Source: Alteromonas sp. KUL42 (GTDB lineage Bacteria > Pseudomonadota > Gammaproteobacteria > Enterobacterales > Alteromonadaceae). From it: a stretch of DNA of 50,240 nt. The position numbers and the translations under genes were made by a program. This document shows, piece after piece, positions 25,871 through 33,914 of this stretch. The stretch spans positions 1 to 50,240 of the forward strand of contig NZ_BJKK01000025.1 of NCBI RefSeq assembly GCF_006538325.1, in the 5' to 3' direction. Positions within the stretch are counted from its first letter, which is position 1, and every line of letters begins with the position of its first letter. The notes under the pieces were generated by a model. That model searched no databases. It was given only the letters and a program-made list of their open reading frames with translations, and had not been told where the DNA came from.

Positions 25871-27141
25871 CTTTCCTCATAAAAAATAATATTCGCTATT
25901 TTCAAATAATATTAACGGTTGGGTTAAGAGGTGGCGCTGCTTTTATACTTTTCCTTCTTTACTCAACTGTGTCACGTAACTACAGTCAAGCTATTTCTGG
26001 GGAATTTTTTTATTTTCATACTCTTATAACTATCAATTCGCTATTCTTGCTATTTGGTCTCCAACCACTGATTGTAAGAGAGTGTGCAAGGTTTGAGAAT
26101 AGTCTAAACGCAAGAAATATAAGAGCAATATTTTCTCACTTTTTTGATGCTTTTAAATTTACAGGGCCGATTTGCTTTTTTGTGACAGTAATCCTGCTTT
26201 ATTTTAGTCAATTGGATGTCTATTATACAATTTGGGTTTTTCTTGCTAGCTTATTTACTTCGTTTATAATTATATTTTCATCTAGTTATCAGGCGCTTCA
26301 AAAGTTTAATATAGCTATTTTCTTTAGCAATTTCCTCGTACCGTTCTTGCTAGTTGTTATTTTATTCTCGTTCAAAGAAATAACTATACACCCAATTTAT
26401 TTGTTCATGGGAGCTACAGTAGGCACAGTTGCTGTTTTTAGCTTGTTAGTTTTAAAACAGCATGAAGAGGACGGTGAGATAGTTAGAGGTTTCTCTAACT
26501 CAGAGAGATGGAATTTTTTGTCTATAAACCTATCTACGCTCATTTTTAACTGGGGTGGAGTGTTAATTGTGGGAATTTTTTTAGGAAGCGAAGAAGTTTA
26601 TCAAATAGGTGTTGCGCAGAGGGTAGGTGCAGTTATTGCGTTTAGCCTTTTTTTGTCAAACTCAATATTGGCACCAAGAGTTTCTAAGCTGTTTTGTAAA
26701 GGAAAAATTCTTGATTTGATGAATTTAACGAAGAGCGTCAATAGAGTTCTTATATTCATCGGGGTGGTAACTTTAATAGTTATATTTTACGACAAAAGGT
26801 TTCTTTCTTTCTTTTTTGATGAGCAAGTGTTTATTTATATAGATGTTATTAAGGTTGTTTGTGGTGCTCATTTTATTAATGTTATTTTTGGAAATTGTAC
26901 AACTCTTTTGTCGATGACCGGTGGTGAGAAAAAATTGAATTTGGCGATGATGAGTGCAGCGGTTTCTAATGTATTATTCACGATTCCCTTAACCTACTTT
27001 TATGGCGTCATTGGTACAGGCATTGCGTTTTTAGTTTCAATGGCATTGATGAATGTACTGTGCTTATTTTTCGTCAAAGAACACTTAGGCTTTTGGCTTT
27101 TAGGAGGAATTGCATTCAAATGCAAAGTTCACGATGACTAA
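25867..27141 (+). CDS. Wzx-like O-unit / EPS flippase
   Basis: A MATE-like polysaccharide translocase (424 aa) with about twelve hydrophobic segments across the whole length, opening with KNNIRYFQIILTVGLRGGAAFILFL and a polar GEKKLNLAMM loop before the last segments. It would flip the undecaprenyl-linked repeat unit to the periplasm. The ATG overlaps the wzy stop (ATGA), so wzy and wzx are coupled. The gene contains an intact T7 run near 26648, which shows that not every 7-nt homopolymer in this assembly is associated with a frameshift. Confidence 0.9.
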   Translation: MTFLIKNNIRYFQIILTVGLRGGAAFILFLLYSTVSRNYSQAISGEFFYFHTLITINSLFLLFGLQPLIVRECARFENSLNARNIRAIFSHFFDAFKFTGPICFFVTVILLYFSQLDVYYTIWVFLASLFTSFIIIFSSSYQALQKFNIAIFFSNFLVPFLLVVILFSFKEITIHPIYLFMGATVGTVAVFSLLVLKQHEEDGEIVRGFSNSERWNFLSINLSTLIFNWGGVLIVGIFLGSEEVYQIGVAQRVGAVIAFSLFLSNSILAPRVSKLFCKGKILDLMNLTKSVNRVLIFIGVVTLIVIFYDKRFLSFFFDEQVFIYIDVIKVVCGAHFINVIFGNCTTLLSMTGGEKKLNLAMMSAAVSNVLFTIPLTYFYGVIGTGIAFLVSMALMNVLCLFFVKEHLGFWLLGGIAFKCKVHDD

Positions 27142-27157
27142 GTGACTACTTCCTCTA

Positions 27158-27205
27158 AATTGAGACAGACTCAATTGAAGTGTCCTGCAAAATTAACGCA
27201 GGATA
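27158..27205. repeat. Two tandem inverted repeats after wzx
   Basis: The first hairpin has arms AATTGAG and CTCAATT around ACAGA (27158-27176). The second has arms TCCTGC and GCAGGA around a 9-nt loop (27183-27203) and can be extended by a wobble pair. Neither is followed by a strong T-run, so they may be weak terminators, mRNA-end stabilisers or an attenuator before the next gene. Confidence 0.4.
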
Positions 27206-27237
27206 CGATGTTTTAAGTTGTCGGAAAGTTTTACATT

Positions 27238-27366
27238 ATGATTTCTAATATCATAATGTTTTTGTTTTTATCAATAAAATCATGGGCTTGTGTTTTTGGT
27301 ATGGTTTTGGCATGTAATCTGTTACAGGTGTTCAAGTCAGACAAATTTAAAAGGTGGTTGTCATGA
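27238..27366 (+). CDS. Small membrane-type ORF (42 aa) coupled to the PEP-CTERM-like gene
   Basis: An ATG at 27238 with GGAAAG about 10 bp upstream opens a 42-codon frame giving MISNIIMFLFLSIKSWAC, a hydrophobic middle and the basic tail KSDKFKRWLS. Its TGA overlaps the ATG of the next gene (ATGA), a spacing seen in coupled genes. It would be a single-span membrane peptide, or merely a leader that opens the ribosome binding site of the next gene. I recognise no family. Confidence 0.35.
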   Translation: MISNIIMFLFLSIKSWACVFGMVLACNLLQVFKSDKFKRWLS

Positions 27367-27971
27367 GGCTAGCGATTATTTTGATTGTTATTTTTTCAGT
27401 ATTTAAGGCTCAAGCGGCTCTAATTACAATAGGGAGTTTCAGTATTGATGAAACTCGATTTGCAGATTCGGTTGTTTTAGTTTCAGGAACATCAGTCAAA
27501 CCGCCTTCTAATGCGGAGGGGTTTAATTTTGACACTTATGTGTCGGTTGACACTTCTAGTCAAATCAAGGCGTCTTTTGACAACCTTCAACTTCTAAACG
27601 GTAGTGGGTTTGATATTTTGGTTTTTGAACTTGCTGCTCTCGAAGTAATGCAAATGTCTTTGTCTATAGGAGGCCTTTCTGTATCTGGTTCGTTGATTGA
27701 AAGAGTAATAGGTGATCCAAGTTTAAGCCGCACGGTGAACATTTATGGGTTTGATCTGAGTGACTTCGGAATTAGTTCGGGTGGCTCTTTAATCAGTGAT
27801 TTGTTTCTCGGTAGCTTGGCAGACACGCCAGACATCGCTGCAATTGCAGTATTGAATGGCTCAGATATTGGTTCTGGAAATGGGTCTATATCTGTTTCAG
27901 CCCCGCCTACACTAATGCTTCTTAGCTTGATGCTGATATTTATTTCGACACGAAAGTGGAAAAATAGTTAG
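27363..27971 (+). CDS. Secreted protein with PEP-CTERM-like C-terminal sorting tail
   Basis: A 202-aa protein with a signal peptide ending near KAQA, a beta-rich Ser/Gly-rich body, and the C-terminus SVSAPPTLMLLSLMLIFIS followed by TRKWKNS. A small Pro-containing motif, one hydrophobic helix and a basic end match the plan of PEP-CTERM exosortase substrates, although the exact PEP is replaced by APP. Such proteins are often encoded next to EPS genes and are delivered to the surface with it. No exosortase gene is visible in the window, so processing is inferred. I use the ATG at 27363 because AAGG lies 9 bp upstream; an in-frame GTG at 27354 is less likely. The following 27972-28208 is AT-rich and holds only a possible weak terminator stem near 27992-28031. 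Confidence 0.65.
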   Translation: MRLAIILIVIFSVFKAQAALITIGSFSIDETRFADSVVLVSGTSVKPPSNAEGFNFDTYVSVDTSSQIKASFDNLQLLNGSGFDILVFELAALEVMQMSLSIGGLSVSGSLIERVIGDPSLSRTVNIYGFDLSDFGISSGGSLISDLFLGSLADTPDIAAIAVLNGSDIGSGNGSISVSAPPTLMLLSLMLIFISTRKWKNS

Positions 27972-28208
27972 TTTCAGATGTAAATTTGTGATTTAAGCTC
28001 TCTATTTATCAAAAAACAAGGGAGCTTGAATTTTCGAAAATTATTGGTGTCGGTAATGTTATATTAGAAGCATGTAAAAAACATAAACGCAAGAAAGATT
28101 TCAGTTTATAAAAATTACTCGAGAAATTTATTTCTGATTGATTAAAATAGTAGTATGAAATATTCTTCAGCAATTAGGCCGGTTACTAATTAGCTCGAGG
28201 ATAATGCG

Positions 28209-28622
28209 CTAACCCAACACATTCGCCTTAAACCAACCCCAAAGCCCTAAACTCCAACCCTCTATCAAATTAATGCCAAGAGCCGACTTTACCAAGTAAA
28301 GTACAATTAGCCCCAATAGAATAGAAAAAGTAATAAAGCTGGTAAGCAAAAATGCATTGAGGTACATGGCCACTCGCAGTTCTTTTGCCGACAATGTTCG
28401 TCTATTTCGTCCTGCTAAAACAACATAATAGTAGCGCCACTTAAAGAACTTGATGGTGCCTCGCAGGTCAACTTTATGTCGTCCCCATTCCCTTGCGCCT
28501 ACGGCATTGCGAATATGCGATAATTGCTCTTCGGTGAACGAGTCGGCTACATGTTCGGGCATTTTTTCCAGGAGCCTGCTAATAACCGGATCCTGGGAGA
28601 TATCATTTATTTGAGTGGCCAT
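28209..28622 (-). CDS. Conserved-looking small membrane protein after ybeY
   Basis: A 137-aa protein with a soluble N-terminus (about 1-85, including DPVISRLLEKMPEHVADSF and a basic RGTIKFFKWRYYYVVLAGRNRR stretch split by aromatic residues) and one long hydrophobic segment at ~90-120, possibly followed by a short re-entrant or second segment rich in Trp. I cannot name its function. It starts 41 bp after the ybeY stop on the same strand and so is likely cotranscribed with miaB-ybeZ-ybeY. It occupies the place where corC usually follows ybeY. Confidence 0.75.
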   Translation of the reverse strand: MATQINDISQDPVISRLLEKMPEHVADSFTEEQLSHIRNAVGAREWGRHKVDLRGTIKFFKWRYYYVVLAGRNRRTLSAKELRVAMYLNAFLLTSFITFSILLGLIVLYLVKSALGINLIEGWSLGLWGWFKANVLG

Positions 28623-28663
28623 ACTAGTTGAAGTTTGCGTTGCACAATATAACTAGCATACGG

Positions 28664-29131
28664 TTATTGGTAAGGGTCGTCTATCCCTAAAGTGGCAAGA
28701 ATGTCTATTTCCTTGGCTTCCATTTCTTCTGCTTCAGCGTCGTCAATATGATCATAGCCAAGAAGGTGTAGTATTCCATGTATTGTCATATGAGCATAGT
28801 GGGCACTTACTTGCTTATGTTGTTCTTCGGCTTCTCGGCTTATCACCGGTGCGCAAATAACCAAGTCACCTAATAAATTTATGGGTATCCCCGGAGGGGC
28901 TTCAAAGGGAAACGATAAAACATTAGTAGGTTTATCTTTACCGCGATATTCATGGTTCAAGCTTTGGCTTTCTTCTTCATCGGTAAAGCGAATTGTCACT
29001 TCGTGGTCGTGAATTCCTTCGTATTCAAAAACCGCATTTACCCAAGTTTCAAGCATAGAAGGTGAGGGAATGGCATCTGCTATATTTGCGTCACCTTCAT
29101 AGGCTTGTTGGCAATCAATTGTTGCAGTCAC
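28664..29131 (-). CDS. ybeY: Endoribonuclease YbeY (rRNA maturation factor)
   Basis: A single-strand-specific, zinc-dependent endoribonuclease involved in 16S rRNA 3' maturation and ribosome quality control. The three-His zinc motif is HGILHLLGYDH, and the segment YRGKDKPTNVLSFPFE is the other conserved block. The 155-aa length is typical. The start is GTG at 29131 and overlaps the ybeZ stop (GTGA), which implies translational coupling. Confidence 0.97.
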   Translation of the reverse strand: MTATIDCQQAYEGDANIADAIPSPSMLETWVNAVFEYEGIHDHEVTIRFTDEEESQSLNHEYRGKDKPTNVLSFPFEAPPGIPINLLGDLVICAPVISREAEEQHKQVSAHYAHMTIHGILHLLGYDHIDDAEAEEMEAKEIDILATLGIDDPYQ

Positions 29132-30216
29132 TTGGCATCACTACCTTTAGCTTCGTTTTCAGCCTGTTGTGCTGCATTTTTTGTTTGCTCTTGCTGAAGT
29201 CGCAACGCCTCTTCTTTACGAGCCTTGCGAATGCGCTCTTGTTCGGCGTCGTGTACTTCATACGCACGAACTATTCGCGCAACAACTGGGTGGCGTACCA
29301 CGTCTTCGGCATTGAAGAAGTTGAATGATATTTCGTCCACTTCATTTAATACTTCAATAGCATGGCGAAGGCCAGATTTCGCGCCGCGAGGTAAGTCGAC
29401 TTGGGTGATGTCACCGGTGATAACGGCTTTAGAGTTAAAACCAATACGGGTTAAGAACATTTTCATTTGCTCCACCGTGGTATTTTGGCTTTCATCTAGA
29501 ATAATAAACGCGTCGTTTAACGTTCTACCGCGCATGTAGGCCAAAGGCGCAACTTCTATTACATTGCGCTCCATTAACTTTTCTACTTTCTCGAAGCCCA
29601 ACATTTCAAACAGAGCGTCGTACAGTGGGCGAAGATAAGGGTCGACTTTTTGCGATAAATCACCCGGCAAAAAACCCAACTTCTCGCCAGCCTCTACAGC
29701 AGGGCGTGTAAGAAGAATTCTACGAATTTCCTGGCGTTCTAACGCGTCAACCGCAGTGGCAACGGCTAAATAGGTTTTACCCGTACCAGCAGGGCCTATA
29801 CCAAAGGTAATATCGTGATTAACAATATTAGCAACGTATTGGGCTTGGTTGGGGTTACGAGGCTTAATAACACCGCGTTTTGTTTTGATGTTTACTTCTT
29901 TGCCGTAACCGCCCGATGCGTCTTTTTCAATAACACGGGCTTCTTGGATGGCTAGGTGTACTTGCTCGGCGTCTAATTCCTGAATACGGCCTTTTACAGG
30001 CTGGGTTTCAACGTACAGTAACTTGAGTAATTCAGTGGCGCTTTCTATTTGTTTAGGTTCGCCTAATACTTTAAACGCGTTGTTGCGATAGGTAATTTCA
30101 ACCCCTAATCTGCGTTCTATTTGTTTGATGTTGTCGTCAAACGGGCCACATAAGCTCGACAAACGTTTGGCATCTGCCGGCTCTAAATCAAATTCGTTAC
30201 TAACCAATGTACTCAA
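29128..30216 (-). CDS. ybeZ: PhoH-like ATPase YbeZ
   Basis: A PhoH-family P-loop ATPase (362 aa), thought to act with YbeY in RNA metabolism as an RNA helicase-like protein. The N-terminus (~1-90) looks like a KH-type RNA-binding domain. The Walker A motif is GIGPAGTGKTYLA (~residue 140), the Walker B is AFIILDESQN, and the C-terminal 35 residues are charged and Gln/Ala-rich. It lies 31 bp after miaB in the same orientation and overlaps ybeY by 4 bp. Confidence 0.95.
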   Translation of the reverse strand: MSTLVSNEFDLEPADAKRLSSLCGPFDDNIKQIERRLGVEITYRNNAFKVLGEPKQIESATELLKLLYVETQPVKGRIQELDAEQVHLAIQEARVIEKDASGGYGKEVNIKTKRGVIKPRNPNQAQYVANIVNHDITFGIGPAGTGKTYLAVATAVDALERQEIRRILLTRPAVEAGEKLGFLPGDLSQKVDPYLRPLYDALFEMLGFEKVEKLMERNVIEVAPLAYMRGRTLNDAFIILDESQNTTVEQMKMFLTRIGFNSKAVITGDITQVDLPRGAKSGLRHAIEVLNEVDEISFNFFNAEDVVRHPVVARIVRAYEVHDAEQERIRKARKEEALRLQQEQTKNAAQQAENEAKGSDAK

Positions 30217-30247
30217 GCTACTTTATTCCTCGCTTTATAATGTTCAA

Positions 30248-31681
30248 TTAAGCTGGGTTAAATTGACCCACACCTAGTTCGTCTGGCAACTCAGCCTGAT
30301 GTTTCGCCATAATAGATTGGGGCGAAACCGCTACACGCAAGCCCATGTCGCTCTCTCTGCGCACAACTTCACCGCGAAGCGAATTAGTAAATACGTCAGT
30401 AATATTTACATCAACGAATTCACCAATCATGTCAGGTGTACCTTCGAAGTTAACTACACGGTTGTTCTCTGTACGTCCAGAAAGCTCCATAGGGTTCTTT
30501 TTAGACGGCCCTTCAACCAAAATGCGCTGTTCGGTGCCCACCATGTGACGTGCAATACGCAGCGCTTGTTGCGTAATGCGCTGTTGTAACAAGTGCAAAC
30601 GTTGCTTCTTGGTTTCTTCACTTACGTCATCTACTGCGTCAGCGGCAGGTGTACCTGGGCGTGCACTGTAAATGAAGCTAAAGCTTAGGTCGTAGTCTAT
30701 GGCTTGGATCAAATCCATTGTGGCTTCAAAATCAGCGTCTGTTTCGCCAGGGAAACCAATGATAAAGTCGCTAGACATACTGATATTCGGGCGAATTTTC
30801 TTTAACTTGCGGATTTTCGATTTGTATTCCAGCGCAGTGTGACCGCGTTTCATCAAATTCAAAATACGATCTGAACCACTCTGTACAGGAAGATGCAAGT
30901 GATCCACAAGTTCAGGAATTGACGCATAGGCTTCAATAATGTCGTCAGTAAATTCGACAGGGTGCGATGTGGTGTAACGTATTCTATCAATACCATCTAT
31001 TGCTGCTACTAGTTCAAGTAACTCTGCAAAGCGGCAGATTGTGCCATCGAAGTGTTCACCGCGATATGCGTTGACGTTTTGACCCAGAAGGTTAACTTCG
31101 CGTACCCCTTGGCCCGCAAGTTGTGCAATTTCTAGCAATACGTCATCTACCGGGCGGCTAACTTCTTCACCACGCGTGTAAGGAACAACGCAGAAAGTAC
31201 AGTACTTCGAGCATCCTTCCATAATAGAAACAAACGCGGTAGGGCCTTCGGCGCGAGGCTCCGGTAAACGGTCGAACTTTTCAATTTCTGGGAAACTTAC
31301 GTCAATGACCGACTTGGCACCGTCTTGCAACTGGTTAATCATTTCTGGCAAGCGGTGTAAGGTTTGTGGGCCAAATACAAGGTCAACAAATGGCGCGCGT
31401 TGACGAATGGTATCGCCTTCCTGAGACGCCACACAGCCACCTACGCCAATGATAAGGTCGGGTTTGTCTTGCTTAAGCGTTTTCCAACGTCCAAGTTGAT
31501 GGAACACTTTTTCCTGCGCTTTTTCGCGAATAGAGCAAGTATTAAGTAAGATAACGTCAGCGTCTTCTGCCGTTTCAGCAGCGCTATAACCGTGTGTTGA
31601 GTCGAGTAAGTCTGCCATTTTCTCCGAGTCGTACTCGTTCATTTGACAGCCCCAGGTTTTGATATACAGCTTTTTAGTCAT
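30248..31681 (-). CDS. miaB: tRNA-2-methylthio-N6-dimethylallyladenosine synthase MiaB
   Basis: A radical-SAM methylthiotransferase that adds the 2-methylthio group to i6A37 in tRNAs reading UNN codons. The N-terminal cluster uses Cys in KTWGCQMNEYDS, LNTCSIREKA and GVGGCVASQ; the radical-SAM cluster is CSKYCTFCVVPYTRG. A TRAM domain (~380-445) closes the protein. The 477-aa length is normal. It is the first gene of the run miaB-ybeZ-ybeY and is divergent from ubiF. Confidence 0.97.
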   Translation of the reverse strand: MTKKLYIKTWGCQMNEYDSEKMADLLDSTHGYSAAETAEDADVILLNTCSIREKAQEKVFHQLGRWKTLKQDKPDLIIGVGGCVASQEGDTIRQRAPFVDLVFGPQTLHRLPEMINQLQDGAKSVIDVSFPEIEKFDRLPEPRAEGPTAFVSIMEGCSKYCTFCVVPYTRGEEVSRPVDDVLLEIAQLAGQGVREVNLLGQNVNAYRGEHFDGTICRFAELLELVAAIDGIDRIRYTTSHPVEFTDDIIEAYASIPELVDHLHLPVQSGSDRILNLMKRGHTALEYKSKIRKLKKIRPNISMSSDFIIGFPGETDADFEATMDLIQAIDYDLSFSFIYSARPGTPAADAVDDVSEETKKQRLHLLQQRITQQALRIARHMVGTEQRILVEGPSKKNPMELSGRTENNRVVNFEGTPDMIGEFVDVNITDVFTNSLRGEVVRRESDMGLRVAVSPQSIMAKHQAELPDELGVGQFNPA

Positions 31682-31873
31682 AACAACTATTCGTTAACCT
31701 GTTAAAGTTCCCGCAGGCGGCCACAGTAGGGCGGTTACGGGAAGATGTTCAAAATAGCCGCATATTTTACCTGTTATGTTTGCATATTCCCAGTGTCTTA
31801 AGATGATTCCTTGTGAATTGATCTACCTTAAGGGTTTCGTACGTTTTACTTCCCACACCTTAGCATTTTACGA

Positions 31874-31879
31874 CATAAT
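31874..31879 (+). promoter_or_regulatory. Possible -10 element of ubiF
   Basis: CATAAT matches the -10 consensus at five of six bases and lies 27 bp before the ubiF ATG, leaving room for a short leader and the AAGGAG ribosome binding site at about 31896. No good -35 is seen at 16-18 bp. Confidence 0.3.
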
Positions 31880-31905
31880 GCAAGTGCGTGATTTAAGGAG
31901 AGTAA

Positions 31906-33081
31906 ATGTACGACTTTTGTATCAATGGTGGCGGAATGGTTGGCGCTGCCTTAGCCCTCGGTCTTGGTAAGCAAAACTATAACGTGGCCGTTATAGAGCC
32001 TAACCTGCCAAAAGAATTTAACGCCGCTGATGGTCCCGACTTGCGTGTATCGGCTATCAGCGAAGCGTCAGTTACTCTGCTTAAAGCACTTGGCGCATGG
32101 CCTTTTATCGAAGCCATGCGAGTAAAAGCCTACCGTGGTTTAAGTGTGTGGGAATCGCCGAACAGTCGTACAGATTTTACAGCCGACAGTATCAGTATGA
32201 CTCATTTGGGGTATTTTGTTGAAAACCGGTTATTGCAACTAGGTTGTCACCAAGCGCTGGCAAAATACAGTAACGTTGATGTTATAAGCGGCCATAGCGT
32301 GTTAAACATACTACTGCATAGTCATGCCACACTTACACTGTCTAATAACCAAAAGCTTGAAGCCCAGTGGTTAATAGGCGCCGATGGCGCTAATTCACAA
32401 GTCAGAAGTGTGGCGGGTATAGGCAGTACGGGGTGGCAGTATGCGCAACAGGCAATGGGCATCACCATTAAGCTAGAAAACCCTGTGCAACCTATAACAT
32501 GGCAACAATTTACCCCAAAAGGCCCAATGGCGTTTTTGCCCATGTTCGACAACTACGCATCACTGGTGTGGTACAACAGCGTTGATGAACTTAAACGCCT
32601 AAAAAGCTTGAACAGCGTTCAGCTTAAAAATGCGATTATAAGCGCTTTTCCCAAAGAGCTTACGGAAAACAATAACGATTTTGAGATAGTCGATAAAGCC
32701 GTTTTTCCACTTACTCGCTCCCACGCCAACCAATATATTAAAGGGCGGTGTGTGTTATTAGGCGATGCGGCACATACCATCAATCCGCTGGCAGGGCAGG
32801 GCGTTAACCTTGGTTTTAAAGATGTGGAAGCTTTCCTTTCGGTAACAAGCGAGCACTTATCATTAGCGTCTGATGAGTTCAGTGTTTCCTTGACGCGCCA
32901 CTTTGAAAAGCCACGACGCAGAGATAATTTGCTCATGATGACGGCAATGGATGGCTTTTATACCTTGTTTAGTAATGACATAACCCCCATTCATTGGATA
33001 AGAAATCAACTTCTTTCTGTGGCGCAACGAATTGAGCCAGCAAAGAAAGAAGTTCTTAAATATGCAATAGGGTTGCGATAA
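31906..33081 (+). CDS. ubiF: UbiF/UbiH-family FAD monooxygenase (ubiquinone biosynthesis)
   Basis: A flavoprotein hydroxylase of the ubiquinone pathway, most likely the UbiF step (2-octaprenyl-3-methyl-6-methoxy-1,4-benzoquinol hydroxylation). It has an N-terminal Rossmann motif INGGGMVGAALALGLG, the LIGADGANSQVR motif and the second FAD motif LLGDAAHTINPLAGQGVNLG. The 391-aa length is right. The choice of UbiF over the paralogues UbiH/UbiI/UbiM rests on its position divergent from miaB, as in E. coli. The start ATG has AAGGAG nearby. Its TAA overlaps the start of a small membrane gene (TAATG). Confidence 0.9.
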   Translation: MYDFCINGGGMVGAALALGLGKQNYNVAVIEPNLPKEFNAADGPDLRVSAISEASVTLLKALGAWPFIEAMRVKAYRGLSVWESPNSRTDFTADSISMTHLGYFVENRLLQLGCHQALAKYSNVDVISGHSVLNILLHSHATLTLSNNQKLEAQWLIGADGANSQVRSVAGIGSTGWQYAQQAMGITIKLENPVQPITWQQFTPKGPMAFLPMFDNYASLVWYNSVDELKRLKSLNSVQLKNAIISAFPKELTENNNDFEIVDKAVFPLTRSHANQYIKGRCVLLGDAAHTINPLAGQGVNLGFKDVEAFLSVTSEHLSLASDEFSVSLTRHFEKPRRRDNLLMMTAMDGFYTLFSNDITPIHWIRNQLLSVAQRIEPAKKEVLKYAIGLR

Positions 33082-33257
33082 TGGAAGTGTTAATTTTACT
33101 GGCGGTGTTATTTGGTGCATTGGCACTGATTATTCCGCTTATTGAGCGCTCAAAAATGCGCATTAGTAATGAAGACGCATCGAAATGGGCTAAATGGATA
33201 TGGCCATTGATGGGGATTTTATTGATAGCACAGCTTCTGCGGCTACTGTTTTCGTGA
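33081..33257 (+). CDS. 58-aa two-helix membrane protein coupled to ubiF
   Basis: The ATG shares its A with the ubiF stop codon (TAATG), a strong sign of translational coupling. The product begins MEVLILLAVLFGALALIIP, has a short charged loop (ERSKMRISNEDASKWAKW) and a second hydrophobic segment IWPLMGILLIAQLLRLLF before the stop. It is a predicted two-span inner-membrane protein. I do not recognise a family; its coupling suggests a role near the membrane-bound ubiquinone-synthesis enzymes, which is inference. Confidence 0.65.
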   Translation: MEVLILLAVLFGALALIIPLIERSKMRISNEDASKWAKWIWPLMGILLIAQLLRLLFS

Positions 33258-33329
33258 TGAAATCATAAGGCGCGCTTAAGATTCTATAATTTTCTCTGTA
33301 GGGGGGAATCGGTAGCTCAGAAGCAGAGG

Positions 33330-33743
33330 TTATTTTTGTTTCGCTTTTTCGACGCGAGACAGAACCCACTTTTCACATTCTTCAAACGAGTCGCAAACGG
33401 TAAATTCTTCACCGGCTGTTCGATAAATTTTACCGATGTGATTGAGAGCAAATGAAGGGGCATCACAGTGGCTCAGTAAAAGTGCAGAGCCACAGCGACC
33501 ATTTTTAATATCAAGTTGTACCAGCTCTACCAACTTTTTTTCGGCATCGGGCACGTGAATAGGCTCACCGTGAATTACAATTATGACTCCCCAAGGCTTG
33601 CCTTTTAATTCGGCTAAAACTTGCTCTGCAGCGTCTTCAGAGCGTTTCATTGCCTCTAGGTTCCACGGGCCTCGACCCTCGACAATCATAATTTGACCTG
33701 AACGCCTAACAACTAACTCACCGTGCGGTATGAAAATAGACAT
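33330..33743 (-). CDS. Small STAS-like protein of unknown function
   Basis: A 137-aa soluble protein. The pattern of strand VRRSGQIMIVEGRGPWN, helix MKRSEDAAEQVLAELKG, strand WGVIIVIHGEP and a later strand CGSALLLSH suggests a SpoIIAA/STAS-like alpha-beta fold, but I see no diagnostic phosphorylation motif. It stands alone between the ubiF unit and the astacin-type protease gene. No function is assigned. Confidence 0.7.
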   Translation of the reverse strand: MSIFIPHGELVVRRSGQIMIVEGRGPWNLEAMKRSEDAAEQVLAELKGKPWGVIIVIHGEPIHVPDAEKKLVELVQLDIKNGRCGSALLLSHCDAPSFALNHIGKIYRTAGEEFTVCDSFEECEKWVLSRVEKAKQK

Positions 33744-33861
33744 AATTCACTTCAAGGCTTTTCTTTTATTGTTAACGCTTTTGCCACTGATTTCCAGTGT
33801 TTCAAGAAGTTTAATAAAAATCAATTTCTTGGAAGGTCAACACGCTCTAATTTAAATGAAA

Positions 33862-33897
33862 GAAGCTGCATTTTGTGCAGCCTCTTTTGTTTACATA
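33862..33897 (-). terminator. Terminator of the astacin-type protease gene
   Basis: The stem GCTGCA/TGCAGC (33865-33881, TTTTG loop on the plus strand), flanked by purine- and pyrimidine-rich bases that extend it, is followed on the minus strand by TTCTTTCATTT. It lies directly after the stop at 33915. Confidence 0.55.
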
Positions 33898-33914
33898 CTT
33901 TTGGGAAAGCACAT

